This document shows, one piece after another, positions 12,363 through 25,500 of a stretch of 64,000 nt of DNA. How positions within the stretch are numbered: position 1 is the stretch's first letter; every line of letters starts with the position of its first letter. The stretch lies in NCBI GenBank assembly GCA_036345935.2, contig JADWOT020000005.1:20624369-20688368 (forward strand), written 5' to 3'. The notes below the pieces were generated by a model that was not told the DNA's origin, did not search any database, and saw nothing but the letters and a program-made list of their open reading frames with translations. Both the position numbers and the translations under genes were made by a program. The DNA comes from Taenia hydatigena (taxonomy: Eukaryota > Platyhelminthes > Cestoda > Cyclophyllidea > Taeniidae).

Positions 12363-15300
12363 TCATGTCTCTGCGCCTACAGCAGGAAATGGCCGTTGTT
12401 GTGCCTCATCGATCGTGAAATGGGAGCCATTAGTGGTCGATTCAAAAGCACGATATGGCCCTCTTCGCTCGGTTGTGGAACCGGAATCCGCTTCGAAGAT
12501 GACCTCTGTCTGCTGGCGCTGTTGCTGTTGCTGCTCCTGCAGCTGCTGTTGGGCTGATGAAGGAGGTGGTTGACTAGTGTTTGAGGCAGAAATTTCATCC
12601 CGAAAAGCGCCCGCCCGTTGACTTGCCTCCATGACGCTCCTGATTGCTAACGCCTGATTGGTTGATTGAACAGCGGAGTCTGCAAATTCATTTGAGGATT
12701 AATAAAGTGGCATGATGACGATCGCAAAATGATCCAAAACTTGGGAGCCTTAGAAATTTAAATACTCAACTATTAAATTGTACATTGTTAAAGCAATCAA
12801 TATATTTTACCCCAACTACTCCATACTACTTGAATTTTATCATAAGTAGTTTATGCCCGTAGTTTTTGAACTTGTTGAACCTGGGGGCGAACATGACATT
12901 AAGGGAAATTAATTTCCATTGTTCTGCTTTCGTAAACCTGACAGGTTCTTGCTACGCAGCTTGGGATCGCTTGAATGCAACAGACTACGGTGGATGATGC
13001 ACCATTATATCCGCGGAAGGCTTGGAAAGCAGTCGCCACGCTACCCTGTGATATCGGCACTTCGATGGCAATCAAGTGTAGGTCCGTGTGTTTGTGGCAT
13101 TTCTGCAGCCATTTGGCTAGGATGTAAACCACCCTCCTGATCCTGAACGCCTCTTCGACACACAATTACTTGGTGTGGACCTTAATAAAGAACTTGTTAT
13201 TTTGGGAAAATTTTTTTATGCCTTAATGACGAAACAAAAGCAGATTGCGTTTGAGTGTTTAAACGAGCTAGTCTCTTTTTTGGTGATAAATTTGAATGCC
13301 AGTAGGCATATCTAAGTTTCTGGGTGGATGTTTAAAGGCCAAAATCCCCCAACTTACCACTTTCTCCAGCATCACGCTTAATGTCGTTTGGACACTCCAA
13401 TTTGTTCTCACAGTCAAGCTGTTGAAAGGCTTTTACCTCTTCTACGTCTTCAGGTCTCAATTGAGAGATACTCAACTGATGTAGTTGACTTCGCCACACA
13501 TGAGCTACTGGTCTGGAGTACAGCGATTCATCGACAACCTTGGGCATCATTGCACCTCCGGTTTTTGCCTGCCTTTGACCACCCGAGAACGCGAAATCTG
13601 CCTCCATTGGGTCACCAGGATGAAACGGGAGGCCTCTCATCATATAGGGATATCTGTAGGCACCCCACCCACCATTGTTTCCTCCAACGCCTCCTCCGGG
13701 TCCGCTGCCTCCAATCCCACTGCAATACTCATCTCCACGCCCTCTCTCAATTTGAATTCGAGCTTGATAGGTGTTTGGTGAGTTGAAGTCCTCTGGGGAA
13801 GTGTATCCCAGGTGATCGGAGTGTTGAGAGGGAAGAGGGTGACAAAGGCCCCCGGAGCGACCTTGAGGAGGATAACAGGGTTGTTGATAGGCTCCGTTTA
13901 TTGGCGGTGTCATGGCAACCATTGCAGCAGCTGCCGCTGCTGCCGCTGCCACAGCAGACACCCTTTCAGGGCTGTACATGTGATGACCTTGACTGTTGCC
14001 ATGGAAAACTCTACCGCTTTCAAGACCGTAGTAACCTCCAATGTAGCCTTGTCCAGGGATTGTGGATTTTTCCTCAAAGTGGCTAAAACTCTGCCAGAAG
14101 GGAATAACTGGACGAGGTGCTTTTTCCTCATAGTAAACATCGTAATTTGCGCTTCGATGATATTGTTCAAATGTACTACTTGCATTGTTATTAGTAGCAT
14201 TTGTGGTGTTAACAGTACTATTACTGCTATTGTTGCCATTTCCTGACGTTTCCACATTTCTAGCACCTTCTAGAGAACCAACTCGAGTCGGTTCAAGTGC
14301 TCCGCTTTGATTTGCTGCGGCTTCATTAACGTGAGTTTCTGAGACGGATAAATGAGCATTTAAATCCTGTAGAGAGCGTGTCCTTTTGGTGAGACGGTGT
14401 GGAAAGACAGCTTCATTCCATGAAGCATGCTCCGCGGTAGTGGATGAAGGTTCTGTTAACTCTGCTGGTTGTGGCGCATTATTCACCGGCATGAGATAAG
14501 GAAAGAAGTTACCCATTGTTGTCGCTGTTGCAGTGGTTGTCGACTCTTCAGCAAGTAATGCTGCCGGTAGTACCGACTTCTCCTCGATTCCAGCCTAAAG
14601 AAGTGGAGCAAAATTTGCATGAAGTATAGCTCCGTGTTATGTAACGTTTTTTCTACCAGCCAGCCATGCTCATCGCCCCTTGGATAGCCCTCTCTATTCT
14701 TCCCCCATTCCACCCCTTTTACCGCCCTGTTGGAAGCGCAATCATGTAACGTTATGGCGTATTGCTTAACCTCATTAAATCATTGCAGCTTTGGAGAGGA
14801 TTACAAACGGAGTTGGTTAGTTATGTAGCTAGCCAGCTAGTTAACGAAATGAGCAGGTTGTTACATTGTCCTCATGTTTGGCGTGAGCTCATCGAAGTTG
14901 CTTGCTAGCACTACTCCGGTCTCCACCCAGTTAGGTTTATTGTTGATTACTACTAGACCACATTCAATCTTTACTCACCTAGTCCTTAACTGTTAAACTC
15001 AAGAAAGTTCTCCACCTCTTTTTTAACATGTCTTTTCTTTTGCCCATTTCTGGGATAGAGGAGGTGGAAATTTTGGTGGTAAGGTGGATCCAAATTTTAC
15101 AACCCATATAAATTATATGCAACTACCCAAAAAATCATACAATTTATGCTTAAGCCTGTTCCAAAGCCTAGATGCGCATAGATCAACTAATGCGGTAATT
15201 TTAACTGATCCCGCGGTGGCTTTAAGCATTTGAGGACACCTGAATAAGGTGTGACATCTAAATGTCACCCGCAAATTGTGATCAAGTGGCATTCCTTGCA

Positions 15301-18300
15301 AACCTGTGACGATTAGCCTTTTCTCACGCCAAAATCGAGAGATTAAGATTACATTTGTACTCGTGTTAGCTGAGGAGAGAAATTCACGGTGTGACGGACT
15401 CCACACAACACGGCAGGTGACAGTTTTGACGACTTGTGCATTCTTTGACTCGTTCACCTGCGTTGTTTCTGACAGAACAAGGGACAAACGAAAATATGCT
15501 ATTGGTTGTTCTTAAATGAATCACTCACTGCCCTGATCCACACTTTAAAGTATACGTCAGTTCATCGCCCAGATACATTGCCAACACGATTCTCTGCTGA
15601 GGAGATTTCATTGCTACTTACGCGTAAGACCAATCTGGTCGAGTTGACTCAATAGTAGAAAGGAAATAACTTGTTTCAGAGGAATCATCGGGACAGCTAA
15701 AACTAGTAGACAGTCAGAACACGTCACACCCCTCCTCCCTTGCATTATTCTAAGGAAGCTATTCTAGGTGGTAAATAATCGTGTCTTTGTGTCTCGTGAT
15801 CTCTATCCTAAGCAGGTTCATCATGCTCGGAAAGTCAGGCCTAAACCCCGTTTCTCCGTTAGTTCTATAGTCTCCATGTTTTGTCCTTTTTATGGCATGG
15901 TCTACTTTAACTTGAGGGGGGCAACTTGCAGTTCTATGTCGCCAAATTTTTTCTAATCTCTAAAACTAGACCAAATCTTTTCTTTTTAAAGAAGGAGAAT
16001 AAAGGTGAGGCTTTTTGATGGCAAAAATTGTTTTAGATAACATTCTTTGTTGACATCGGTTAAAACAGCCAATCAAATGTCACCCATATTTGAACTATCA
16101 AGCTGATTGGGTAAGTTGAAACAAATTATTGGACCAAAATCATGCCATCATTATATCAAAACACAAATAATCCCTTTTCGAGGTGTCTATCACAACTTTA
16201 AAAATAGGATGTGGTAAATTTTTTTGTTGGATCTGTATACAAAATCGAGAATATAGAAAAGGGCAAGGCTCACCATATCTCGTAGAGTTTTCTCTGTGTC
16301 CTTCCTCACATTAATCAATCGACAGGGATCACAAGGGCAATTTCTATAGGGACAAGACTTTTTATGACCTTTCCACGTCACTGCAACATTGTGATTTCGG
16401 CATCGGCGACAATGCGGACCGGCCACCGTCCTCCCTCCAATCAGTGCTTGCCCGTTGACCTTTACAGCGGGAGCCATAAGAGAGGGTAGCATACGCGTTC
16501 CATCTATCCGCAGCTCTCGTGGCAGAGGCAATTGAATCAGAGGGTTGGATCGAAGGCTGGCTAGACGAGGGCGCGAGGAGTCGTCACGAGACGCACGAGA
16601 GTGAGTAGTGTTGGCGGAACTGCTAGAGCTACCGGAATGGCCTTTTTGATCTCGATAGAGGGCTATTTGTCTGGCAACGACCTTTATGCAACGGAGCAAA
16701 ACAAAATTACTTTATTTGGTTTTGCTTTAAAATGGCTATATTCCATTGAGGAGAAATTTGCTCCATTTTATGCTTAAGAAAGTGAATTTTACGCCCGCCG
16801 TGGTGCTAACTGCTAAATTATTTTGTCCTTGAGGAAGACTTGACTTGTTGCATTGTTTGCATGGCGCCAGGTGTATCCACTGCATCGAACCTCGTTAGAG
16901 AAACTGAGAGTGGAGAAAGTGACTAAAGAAAGACGTGAAGATCAAAGTCTACTTAGCATTCTCAAGCACTGGATTGACTTTTTAACAAGACGGTTAGCCA
17001 AAGCCAAACTGCGCCGCCTTTGGAGCTGAAGTAAGCAGAGGACACCTTCTTCACTTATCTGTCGGCTCAGGTGGTCGAAAAAGAAGTTTAGCGTGGTGAA
17101 GTTACCTTAAATCATGCCCTAATAGAAGTGATTGGCACCGGTTGTAGAGCTCGCCTTCCAACTTGAAAAAACACGAATTCATGAAACCCACTCCCACTAC
17201 TCTTCAGCTCATAAAACGGCTCTAAATATGGATGCAAGGGAATTGATTATGCTAACTCAAGAAGCGGAGCTACAAAGAACTCTAGGAGGCCAGGAAATGG
17301 ATATAGGATTTCTATACAGCAATGACAATGCGACAGGGCGAGGAATCGATGAAAATCAATCATTTTTTAATTTCCCTGCAGCACAAAAGGCTTGCTCTTT
17401 GCATAAATTAGTCATTTGCTAAAAAATCCAGCAGACGGAGCATTTTCAGAATCTGTTGGAAATGACAAAACTCGGGTATATTTGAAGCCTATTGCTAGTT
17501 ATTCATGCTTAGCAAGTGAGTGACATGCAGTAGCTTTGCAGTTCTGACGGCTTTTTGACTCTATTATCAATAATGTCACCAGAAGATAGCCGGAGAAGCA
17601 TTGTACCGCAGAGGAGGCACACTCTGGTCACATTCATCATAATCGATCGAACCAAGTTGTGTCATGGGGTAACTCACCTTTCTGCCTTGATCCACTAGTC
17701 TGCACTTCAAACACCGACACTGGAGGTAGGGACAGGCTCGTTTATGCCTCTTTACTGGCACTGCTTGGCCGTGAGCCTTGCATTTGCGGCACATGTAGGA
17801 TGCTCGAGAAACTATACCTGTTCCGCCCGCGCCTCCTCCTCCCTCCACTTCTGATGTTGTCTTCTCACCATCTTCATTTGACGAGCCTGACTCCTTTCGA
17901 CATCGTCCACTGGTCTTTGACTGCTGCTGCGGAGCTATAGGAGGTGGCTGTTGTGGCAGTGGTGGTGGTGGTAGAATATGATGATCCATTCGTACGCTAG
18001 TGTGCTGTCTTGTGGTTCCACTCTCGAAGGTGTAACTCTCAAACAACGAATGCATTGCATGAGTCCTTGTTAGAGTCCCACCACACTCGGAAGGTGGTGG
18101 GGCGGGAGGAGCTGGTGGAGGCACAACAGGAGGTGGTGGTAATGGAGGAGGTGGGGGCCCAAAAGCGTGATGATGACAGGGAAAAGGCTGGTGGGGAAGC
18201 GAGTTTCCCAATCGAGGTAAAGAGAAGGCTGCATATTCACCAACCCCTCCACCATCATCCCCATCTTCAAAATGTGCAGCCGACGTTGTTGCAGAAGAGA

Positions 18301-18428
18301 AGTAAGCTGATGCGTTTCCACTGTTACTGCCACAAACAACTCTTCTCGCAGTGGTGGTGAAACCTGGCTCGACCTTGAGACTCTGGTTCAACCAATCCCG
18401 TGGAGTGGGATTGGTTTCTAGCGCCGCC
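12363..18428 (-). CDS. Double DM-domain transcription factor (DMRT/MAB-3 type), 5' partial
   Basis: DM-domain proteins bind the DNA minor groove through intertwined zinc modules and control sexual and neural fate. Four exons join in phase: 17678-18428, 16274-16681, 13358-14594 and 12363-12679, giving 903 codons plus stop. The first DM module starts at CRKCKAHG and includes CPYLQCRCLKCRL; exon 1 ends at GRK and exon 2 resumes VVARQIALYRDQ, the expected DM recognition helix, which fixes that splice. A second module follows within exon 2 (CRRCRNHN, CPYRNCPCDPCRL). Both keep all zinc-binding Cys/His residues. The remaining protein is low-complexity: polyproline before DM1, a run of nine alanines near 13940, and glutamine-rich sequence near 12520. 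Exon 17678-18428 opens after an acceptor with a split codon, so the ATG lies in an unidentified upstream exon. Two DM domains in one protein resemble nematode MAB-3 and DMD-3. Confidence 0.9.
12520..12560. repeat. CAG/CTG-type triplet run within DM-gene last exon
   Basis: A short impure run of CTG-type triplets on the plus strand reads as CAG/CAA on the minus strand and encodes a glutamine-rich segment (QQQLQEQQQQQRQQ) in the last exon of the DM-domain gene. Such tracts are common in transcription factors and are prone to length change. Confidence 0.8.
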
Positions 18429-19419
18429 CTACAAAAAGTGGCAGAATTGCTGCTGATTTATACTTCCTTCCTATTTATGGAGATTTTTTCAACATAGAAG
18501 ATTAATAAAGGATGGCAAAAAAGAAAGAGGGAAGGCAATGACGCTTTGCATCCCCACCTAGACAAACTATCCATTTTCCGTTGATTTTAGCTCCCATTCA
18601 TGCGTTTTGTCGCACCTACCCAGATACAGCAGAGTTTTAACCAGACTCATTAATTTAACAGCGTCCTTAGGGAGGACGGCGGGCTACAAAACCAGCGATA
18701 TTTTTGTGTGCGAGTAACCACTGGGGCATAAATTTTGTGTAGTAAAGTTACGATGGCACGTAACCAGGTCAGGTCCCATGAATGTGTGAGTGGGTAAGGG
18801 AGAGGTGCAAAGATAATTTATCGGCGCCTTCTCAGCTGCTTCTCACCTACCCACCTAGCCTCCTTGGTTTGAGCACTACACAGTTCACTCCACCCTTCTA
18901 ACGCACCCCCCTCCAAAGACCTGTTTTGTGGACTGGAAGTGAGAGAGAAGGTGGATCCTAGTCGCTGGGCTCACAATATGAACAGATGGCCAAGAAGGAT
19001 CACAAAACTTGATTGTGTGAGGCAACCAATTGGGTTGAAGTGCATCAAATCATTTCATTGGTTATCGAAACAAAGATTGAATTCTTTCCTTACTTAGTTA
19101 CCATCACATATAAAAACATTACTAAGGACTACGCACAAAGAAAGATACTCAATGTAAGAAGGGAAGGTAAACAATTATTTGTTGCTTACCGATCCATGAA
19201 TTACTGCAACTCGAAGGCTATTGGAGGTATTACAATAACGCAAAACAATGGGCGAACTTAAGGAAGTATTGGATGAGTGAATGAATTAATGAAGAACGAA
19301 TTGAATTCGTTGTTGTTCCTCCTTCGTTACAAAAGAAACAATGTTACGAGATAGCCTAGCTGACAGTGCGTTAATTTTGTTACAGTGGGTTAAGGCAAAG
19401 GCAATAGTAGTACGCATTT

Positions 19420-19570
19420 CAAGCTTAAACGCGCATGCTCGACACCGCGAGCCAATAGGCGCACAGCCCAGTGCGCGCGTGCATGCAGCAAGCCTACCCC
19501 GAATTTGGCCTTTGCGCACGCTCATCCCCCACCTACCAATGGGGAGACGCGAGTCTCGAGGCCCAATCAA
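19420..19570. promoter_or_regulatory. CpG-rich cluster 1 upstream of DM-domain gene
   Basis: A short island rich in CpG and in GCGCA/TGCGC words, including ACGCGCATGCTCG, TTGCGCACGC and GTGCGCGCGTGCATGC, within AT-rich DNA. These words resemble the NRF1-type GCGCATGCGC site. It lies about 1 kb upstream of the first identified exon of the DM-domain gene, so a promoter or enhancer role is possible. This is inference from composition and position only. Confidence 0.35.
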
Positions 19571-20399
19571 AACCCAGGGGTTGAATGTAAAATGCAGTCG
19601 TTTAGCCTGGAGGCTGAGGAGCCAAATGATTGGTAAAATGAAGGGTTTCAGGGGATCTTTTTCACGCTCAACTGCCTCTTTGTAACAAAAATGCGAGAAA
19701 ACCGGTAATAAAATGTGGCATAGAGATTTGAATTTCTTGTTTTAGCTTGTAAAAACCGCTACATTTGGCATCGATCCGTGACGGATGAATAGAAAGCAAC
19801 AATAATAGGAAGTGGTACAAAAGATTTTAAAATTGCTTATGGCTTCTCAATTTCGGCTAAAAAATTGTAATTAGTCATGTCTGGATGTTCTGAATGAAAA
19901 ACTTTAAAACGGATTAAATAACAAAGTAAGCTTTTTAGGCAACTGCCCTTTATAGTCAATACAAAAGGGCGTCGCATCTTTATATGAATAATTGTAAGGG
20001 CATTTTTGTCAGTAGCATCTGCAAAACACTTAATGTTTACCTAAATTATTGAAAGATATTTACATCTTCATTATGGATTCACAATGAGCCTTATTAGTAA
20101 ACGATATCAGGATTATCTTGGTAAATTGTAACGCATTAACAAGCGCTAAAACGACGATTTTAATTTATGTCCCTCATTTTGTTGCAATAGCTGGGGATCC
20201 CGGGGCCGAGAACAGATTTGGCTGCCTAATGTGTCCTACTGATCGCTTCAAAAGCAACCACTCGCCTGAATTCAGAGTTGCAAATGGTGATAATCTTGAA
20301 GTCGATTTCGCGGATCTTTACGAGGCATACAGATTCAGAAAATGAGGATGTGATCGAACAGAACTATGTGGTGAAATTGCAGAGGACTTCACAACTGCG

Positions 20400-20700
20400 A
20401 CCGCTTTCCCATCGCCCATGTACAAACGTACGCACCCACGCACTTACCCACACGCGCGTGCAGAGGGGTAGGGATGGAGGAAGGGGTGAGGCCCGCATGG
20501 CTACCCACCCACCAACCTGCCGATGTGCGTGATTTTGTCGCAAATGTCACACGCGTGGACGCAACATCGAGGGTGCGTGCGGTTGGCGTCGATTTGGGTC
20601 GAAAATGCCCACAACTTTGGGAGAATGTTACGTGCCGAAGTTGGCCTTTCTCTCTTTCTCCTTCCTCCTCCTACCTCGAGCGTGCGAACTTTTCCTACCT
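20400..20700. promoter_or_regulatory. CpG-rich cluster 2 with CACGCGCGTG palindrome
   Basis: A CpG-rich patch holding the 10-base palindrome CACGCGCGTG at 20451-20460, a second ACGCGTG word near 20540 and many CGCAC/GTGCG words. No coding frame in it is convincing. It sits about 2 kb upstream of the first identified DM-gene exon and may belong to its control region. Confidence 0.3.
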
Positions 20701-22269
20701 ACCACTCACGCAGTCTATAATTAAGTAGTATATTTGGCAGAAAGCCAAATTAGCTTATAAGTTTCTTTTTTTTTAAAAGGAAAGACGAGCGCACTGAATA
20801 TCAACCTTTTGTCTAAATATTGGTTGCTGGTTATTGATCAGCAGACCTACACAAGTAGCCAGAATGACTTTCGAAAATCCACTTCTATAAACAAAATACA
20901 CAATCTTTGCAAATATCTCTTTTAAACACAAATTTTCTAATTTTAACATTGATAAATACATAAATCTACGTAATGTGTTCATAGAATACCGTATATTTTG
21001 GCATGGAAAATTCCGAATTTTTACCGACAATATTTTGCTGCCAAACGTAGCACCAAGAACCAGCAATGTTTTTTAAAACGTTCTGCTGAATTTAAAATGA
21101 AAAATTGATTGTATTTAGTCATAAGATGTGGTACTTGAGTGTATGAGATAGATAGTTTTAACTATCGAGCAAAATAGCGCACGACCTGCCAACCCTGATG
21201 TCAATGCAGGCAGGAGACTTAGCAGGTAAAATTTATTCACTTGATGATAGAGACCAAAAGAAAACGAACTTATTGCAACACCGGAGTTCTTAAGTAAAAG
21301 CATACGTCCCCAAACTTCTCATAAAGTATGTACTACTTTAAAGCCGGGTATCATCAGTAAACAAAAGTAGTAACAGGCAGAAATTGGGGAATAAGGACGT
21401 CCAGGGTAATAATTTAAGGAGTTCGATCTGATTATTAAAACAAAATAAATGCTTAAACAAAAACCTTCACGAAAGAGGACTGACAAGTGTCATCTTGTCA
21501 AAATCAACGCATTGGATGTTTAATCCTTAAGTTTTATTGATGTTGTATTACTTGAGAATGGACGGATGATCCTACAACCAATGCAATCTCCCCGCCTAGG
21601 ACTTGAGTTAACCAACTTCACGAAGCTAACATTCTCCATTTCAACAACCCTATAGTCACTTATCTCCTTGAATAAATCGGTTTTATGTAAAAAATACCGA
21701 AAACGTGTGTGGCTTCTCCAGTGTCGCTTTCATTAGCCATTCTCCAATGAACAAACAACAGTGAACTCCTCTTTTCGTTATTATTAAAAATCAGATTGTT
21801 TTGTCATAGGCGTCACTGTAGCACCTCTAGTCTGTCAAGAAGCCCTGCAACGCAGTACACCAACATGGAAGGATATTTGGGCGGCTGTAGGCATCGTCCT
21901 TCAAATCATACCACCAACTCAATAATAATAATAATCAATAATTGCACTTCAATCTGCTGATATTATCCTCTCAGCTGTTTATCTATTTTGTTTACTTTTT
22001 GATGGTAAAAAAATATTTTTGTCACGCAAATTATAAATTTAGGAAGCTTGTTCATTGATATGCCAACAACAAGAATCCCCCATTCCCCACTTCACTTGTC
22101 ACTTGACGGTACTCCTCTCGAAGTTCATGCCTATCGATGTCTGTAGGTGTGTAGACAATACGATTTCACTGGTGCATGTCATATAGGGGGTGAAGCATAA
22201 CTTTTTAAGTATCGTCAACAGAGTCATCAGAAGCAGCAGCACCAGGAATCATTATTTCGCTACAGTGAG

Positions 22270-22500
22270 AATTTTACCTGTTAATACCCCGCCCACCAAT
22301 CCCCACCCCGTACTCATCAGTCCGGTCCGCGACTCATGCTCCCCAGATGCGCCCATAAATTCGTTACACCGCACACTCACTTTGTTTTCCACGTGTGCGC
22401 ACACGCATCCGCGCCCACTCCGCTCCTTCGCCCACGCCCGTGTCCCCTCGTGTGCGTGTGTGCGCGAGCACATGGGGCGAAGATGGTGGAATACGCGCCA
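22270..22500. promoter_or_regulatory. CpG-rich cluster 3 with perfect palindrome CGTGTGCGCACACG
   Basis: The densest CpG-rich patch of the region. It contains a perfect 14-base palindrome, CGTGTGCGCACACG, at 22392-22405, and further CGTGTGCG and GCGCGAGC words. On the plus side of it the sequence GGGCGAAGATGGTGG resembles a YY1-type core (AAGATGG). A promoter of an unrecognised transcript or of the DM-domain gene is possible; I found no exon next to it with confidence. Confidence 0.35.
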
Positions 22501-25500
22501 GTTTGTTTGATAGAAGCAGCTGTAGCATTGTCACGCCTCTGTTGGTTGAAATTTGCTCGCATTAACATCTGCTAATTTTCTACCCTTTGTACCAGTAAAA
22601 AGGTTGTTTTGAGTCAGTGTAACCCTAAGGATAGGAATATACTGACTGGAATGTACTACTTGCATGCATATCAGTCGTCTGAACAGTAGTGTTTTGTGAG
22701 GCTGTTGAAGGCTCCTAAAAAACCCTAAATTTACTTCTAATCCCTTCATTGGAATCAAACAAAGTCAAATTTTGGTAAATTTAGTCGAAGATAGGTTATG
22801 GTATACAACTTTTATGGTAGTTGAACAATTTAAAGCTTTTTTGAGAATAAAATTAGAAAAGAGTGTAATAACCCCATTAACAAAAAATCAGGTTTGAATC
22901 CTTCGCTCGGGGGGAAGAAGTTTTGCTATGTGCAATGAAGGGTCCTGCGCTGACAAGAAGAAGCGCCTCTTTTGAAATGATTCCCCAACCCGCATGACCT
23001 TATGAAAGAAATTTTTGATATGCAAGTAGATCTGCGAGTCTCCATATCCACACACAACACTATTAACCTTCTAGGAATATAGATATGCGTGTCCTTGCCA
23101 CTCCTCATTTGCCTCATTTCCACACTACCTTCCAGTTGGATCATAAGTCTCGTCGGTCGTTTTGAAATCTGCATCAATCCACCCCATAAAACAGACAATC
23201 GTCATCCAATCACATCGATATCATCGTGTTGGCAAGTTGCCTCCTCCAACCCGATAAAACTGGGGGTGAGAGAACGTTGAGGAGGACAGATTATGCGCAT
23301 TCAAAGCTGTAATTCACCTACCATGGCGATTAAGGACATGACACCTCGCCACTGCACCATGGTCCTGTGCATCACCTTGTTGCCATGACAACTCACTTCC
23401 TGTTCAGTGATTCCAAGGAACAGTGGGTGGAAGCACCAATACCTCGCTGAGAAGCTCAATCACTCCACAAATATTCCACCATCTGGCTTTCCATTTTTCT
23501 CTTTGGCGGTCAAATTGGAAGCTATTTACTTTGCTGTTTTGATCTCAATGCTTGCTTATAGGTAGCATTCTATCCCCTCAATATGAACCATTTCCTTTAA
23601 AACATGCTTACTTCCTTCCCTTTTTATGCGTAAAAGTGCAGTATTTCCGATTCAAGTTAGGGTTTTCTTCTTAGCCTAACTTTATAAGTGCTATTTCCCC
23701 CCAATTTGAAGGTGTCTACCAATAAGGCTTCAAATTGGGTACAATTCGGGAAGACTGTTTTCACCAGCTGAAGGGAAGTTGTGTGTATCCGTGTGTGTGC
23801 GCGTGTGATTCTAGGCTACTCAGACTTCTCCATTCAGTACGGCAGATGTCCCTAGCACTGACCCACTTTGGAGTCAGGCAGGAGGAGCATTGAAGCGTGC
23901 GTTATCTCGCTCTTCTCCCTCTACCTCTCATTAAATATCTCTCTATGTGTCCCTATCTCATTTCCTCTACCTTTTCCTTCTCCATTCGGTAAAAATGCCT
24001 AGTGATCCTTCAGGATCGCGTTGTTTATCCACTTTCGTTATTCAGGTCGAATCGAAACCCTCAATGGAGCAAGAATTGTATAATCGCCGGCTGGTGTCTG
24101 ATGTCTGGAAGGTGCCGACGTGTGTACGTCAACATGCATAAGCCTTCCCGGGTAAGCCTATTTATCATTTTGAAGCGAATAAGTTTGACACGCGGCAAGT
24201 AGGCGTCGATTACTTTGGGTCCGACATTCTATCCACTAAGGCATGACTATCAAGGACGGCAGGCAGGAACCGGCTTTGACGAACGTACAGCCGTTCAACA
24301 CACAAACTACCACTGTTTCCCGATATTTAAATGAATGATCTCTAGGTGGCATAGAACACATCTGTGCACTCCACTAGGAGTGTAATCGGAGTTTAATGAA
24401 GGAGACATAGGGAATTCATAAGCCCCTCTTTTACGTGTAAAATAGTCGCAGAAACCCGGCAAACATTAATGGCCTACCACCGGCATTAAAAGACACCTCC
24501 TTGTAAGGCAGTCCATCAATAACTCATGCTAAAGGGGAAGGAAAGGTTTGCCACTTTACCCAATGTCCAGTCATCCTCTAGAGAGTGTGTGGAAGCGTTG
24601 GGCCTTGAAAAGCAGCTTACATGCTGCAACCAGTTGACACCTTTTTAAGATCACTTAAAGTGGTCTAGCAAAAAGTCAAACAAAAAAGGGGGGAACCGTT
24701 GTCTCCTCCTAACGCAGGCCCATTCTCCCTTCACCTCGTCTCTTCCCCTTCTTTTCTCTGCCACCTATTGTTCTGCAAGGCGGTAACAGAATGCATGTGC
24801 TCTTTTCCTTCCCCCTCCTCCTCGCTCCCATTCTCCCACCCATAGCCCTGTTCTCACCACCGCCACCAGCACGCTCGTTAGTCCCACGTGGTGAGGTACA
24901 CACTGAGAGAATAACACCTTGCTCCCCTCTGCCAGTCCTCGTCTCTGGAGCTCCGAACCCCGGTGGGGATGGAGGTGGGGTTGGCGAAATATTTTTATCC
25001 TGCTGTGCGAGATGACTCAGAACCGGTCTCTGAGGCGGTGGCGTACTCATGCGCACGGGCCGGGAAGAGGATATTCTAGCCAGAGAGAGCGAAAAGGATG
25101 AGGGAATTGAGATGATTGTAGGTAAAGGGTTGATGCAGCAAAATTGGTGATTATGCATTCTGAGGTCTATTCCATCCATTTGCTCGTTGAATTTTTGTCA
25201 TGATATTGAATTGCATCACTTTTGTGGCTGAAATTCCTCAACTTGTGAAAGGAAATTAAGTACTTTGAAGGTCTTTTTATTATTTGTTGGTTGCTGGTGC
25301 ACAAAAGGGCATCGTAAAGGATCCTTTATGTGACGAACTTTTGAGCTGAAGTCAGCCAGCTTCCATTATCTTTCTAAATTCCAGAAGAGACAATTAAATT
25401 GAAGTTTCTGCGCTTCTGATGTTTGGAAGAGATTCCATTTCCATTTCTTTTCTTGAGAAAATCAAGGAGGCAAGCAAAGATATATATCTGTGTCGTCGTC

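Noticed and set aside
13388..14246. Plus-strand frames of 98-144 codons opposite the DM-gene exon
   Set aside because: They are antisense shadows of a GC-rich coding exon and have no independent splice or homology support.
15113..15487. 124-codon minus-strand frame inside the third DM-gene intron
   Set aside because: It lies in an intron whose flanking exons join in phase without it, and the peptide has no recognisable domain.
22880..22920. GGTTTGAATCC word, considered as the T-arm of a tRNA
   Set aside because: No acceptor stem or D-arm can be formed around it on either strand.
24709..25179. Minus-strand 156-codon frame rich in Pro, Arg and Gly, considered as the first exon of the DM-domain gene
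   Set aside because: The frame is driven by GC-rich low complexity. A possible donor in matching phase exists but is weak, and the join would need a 6.5-kb intron without other support.
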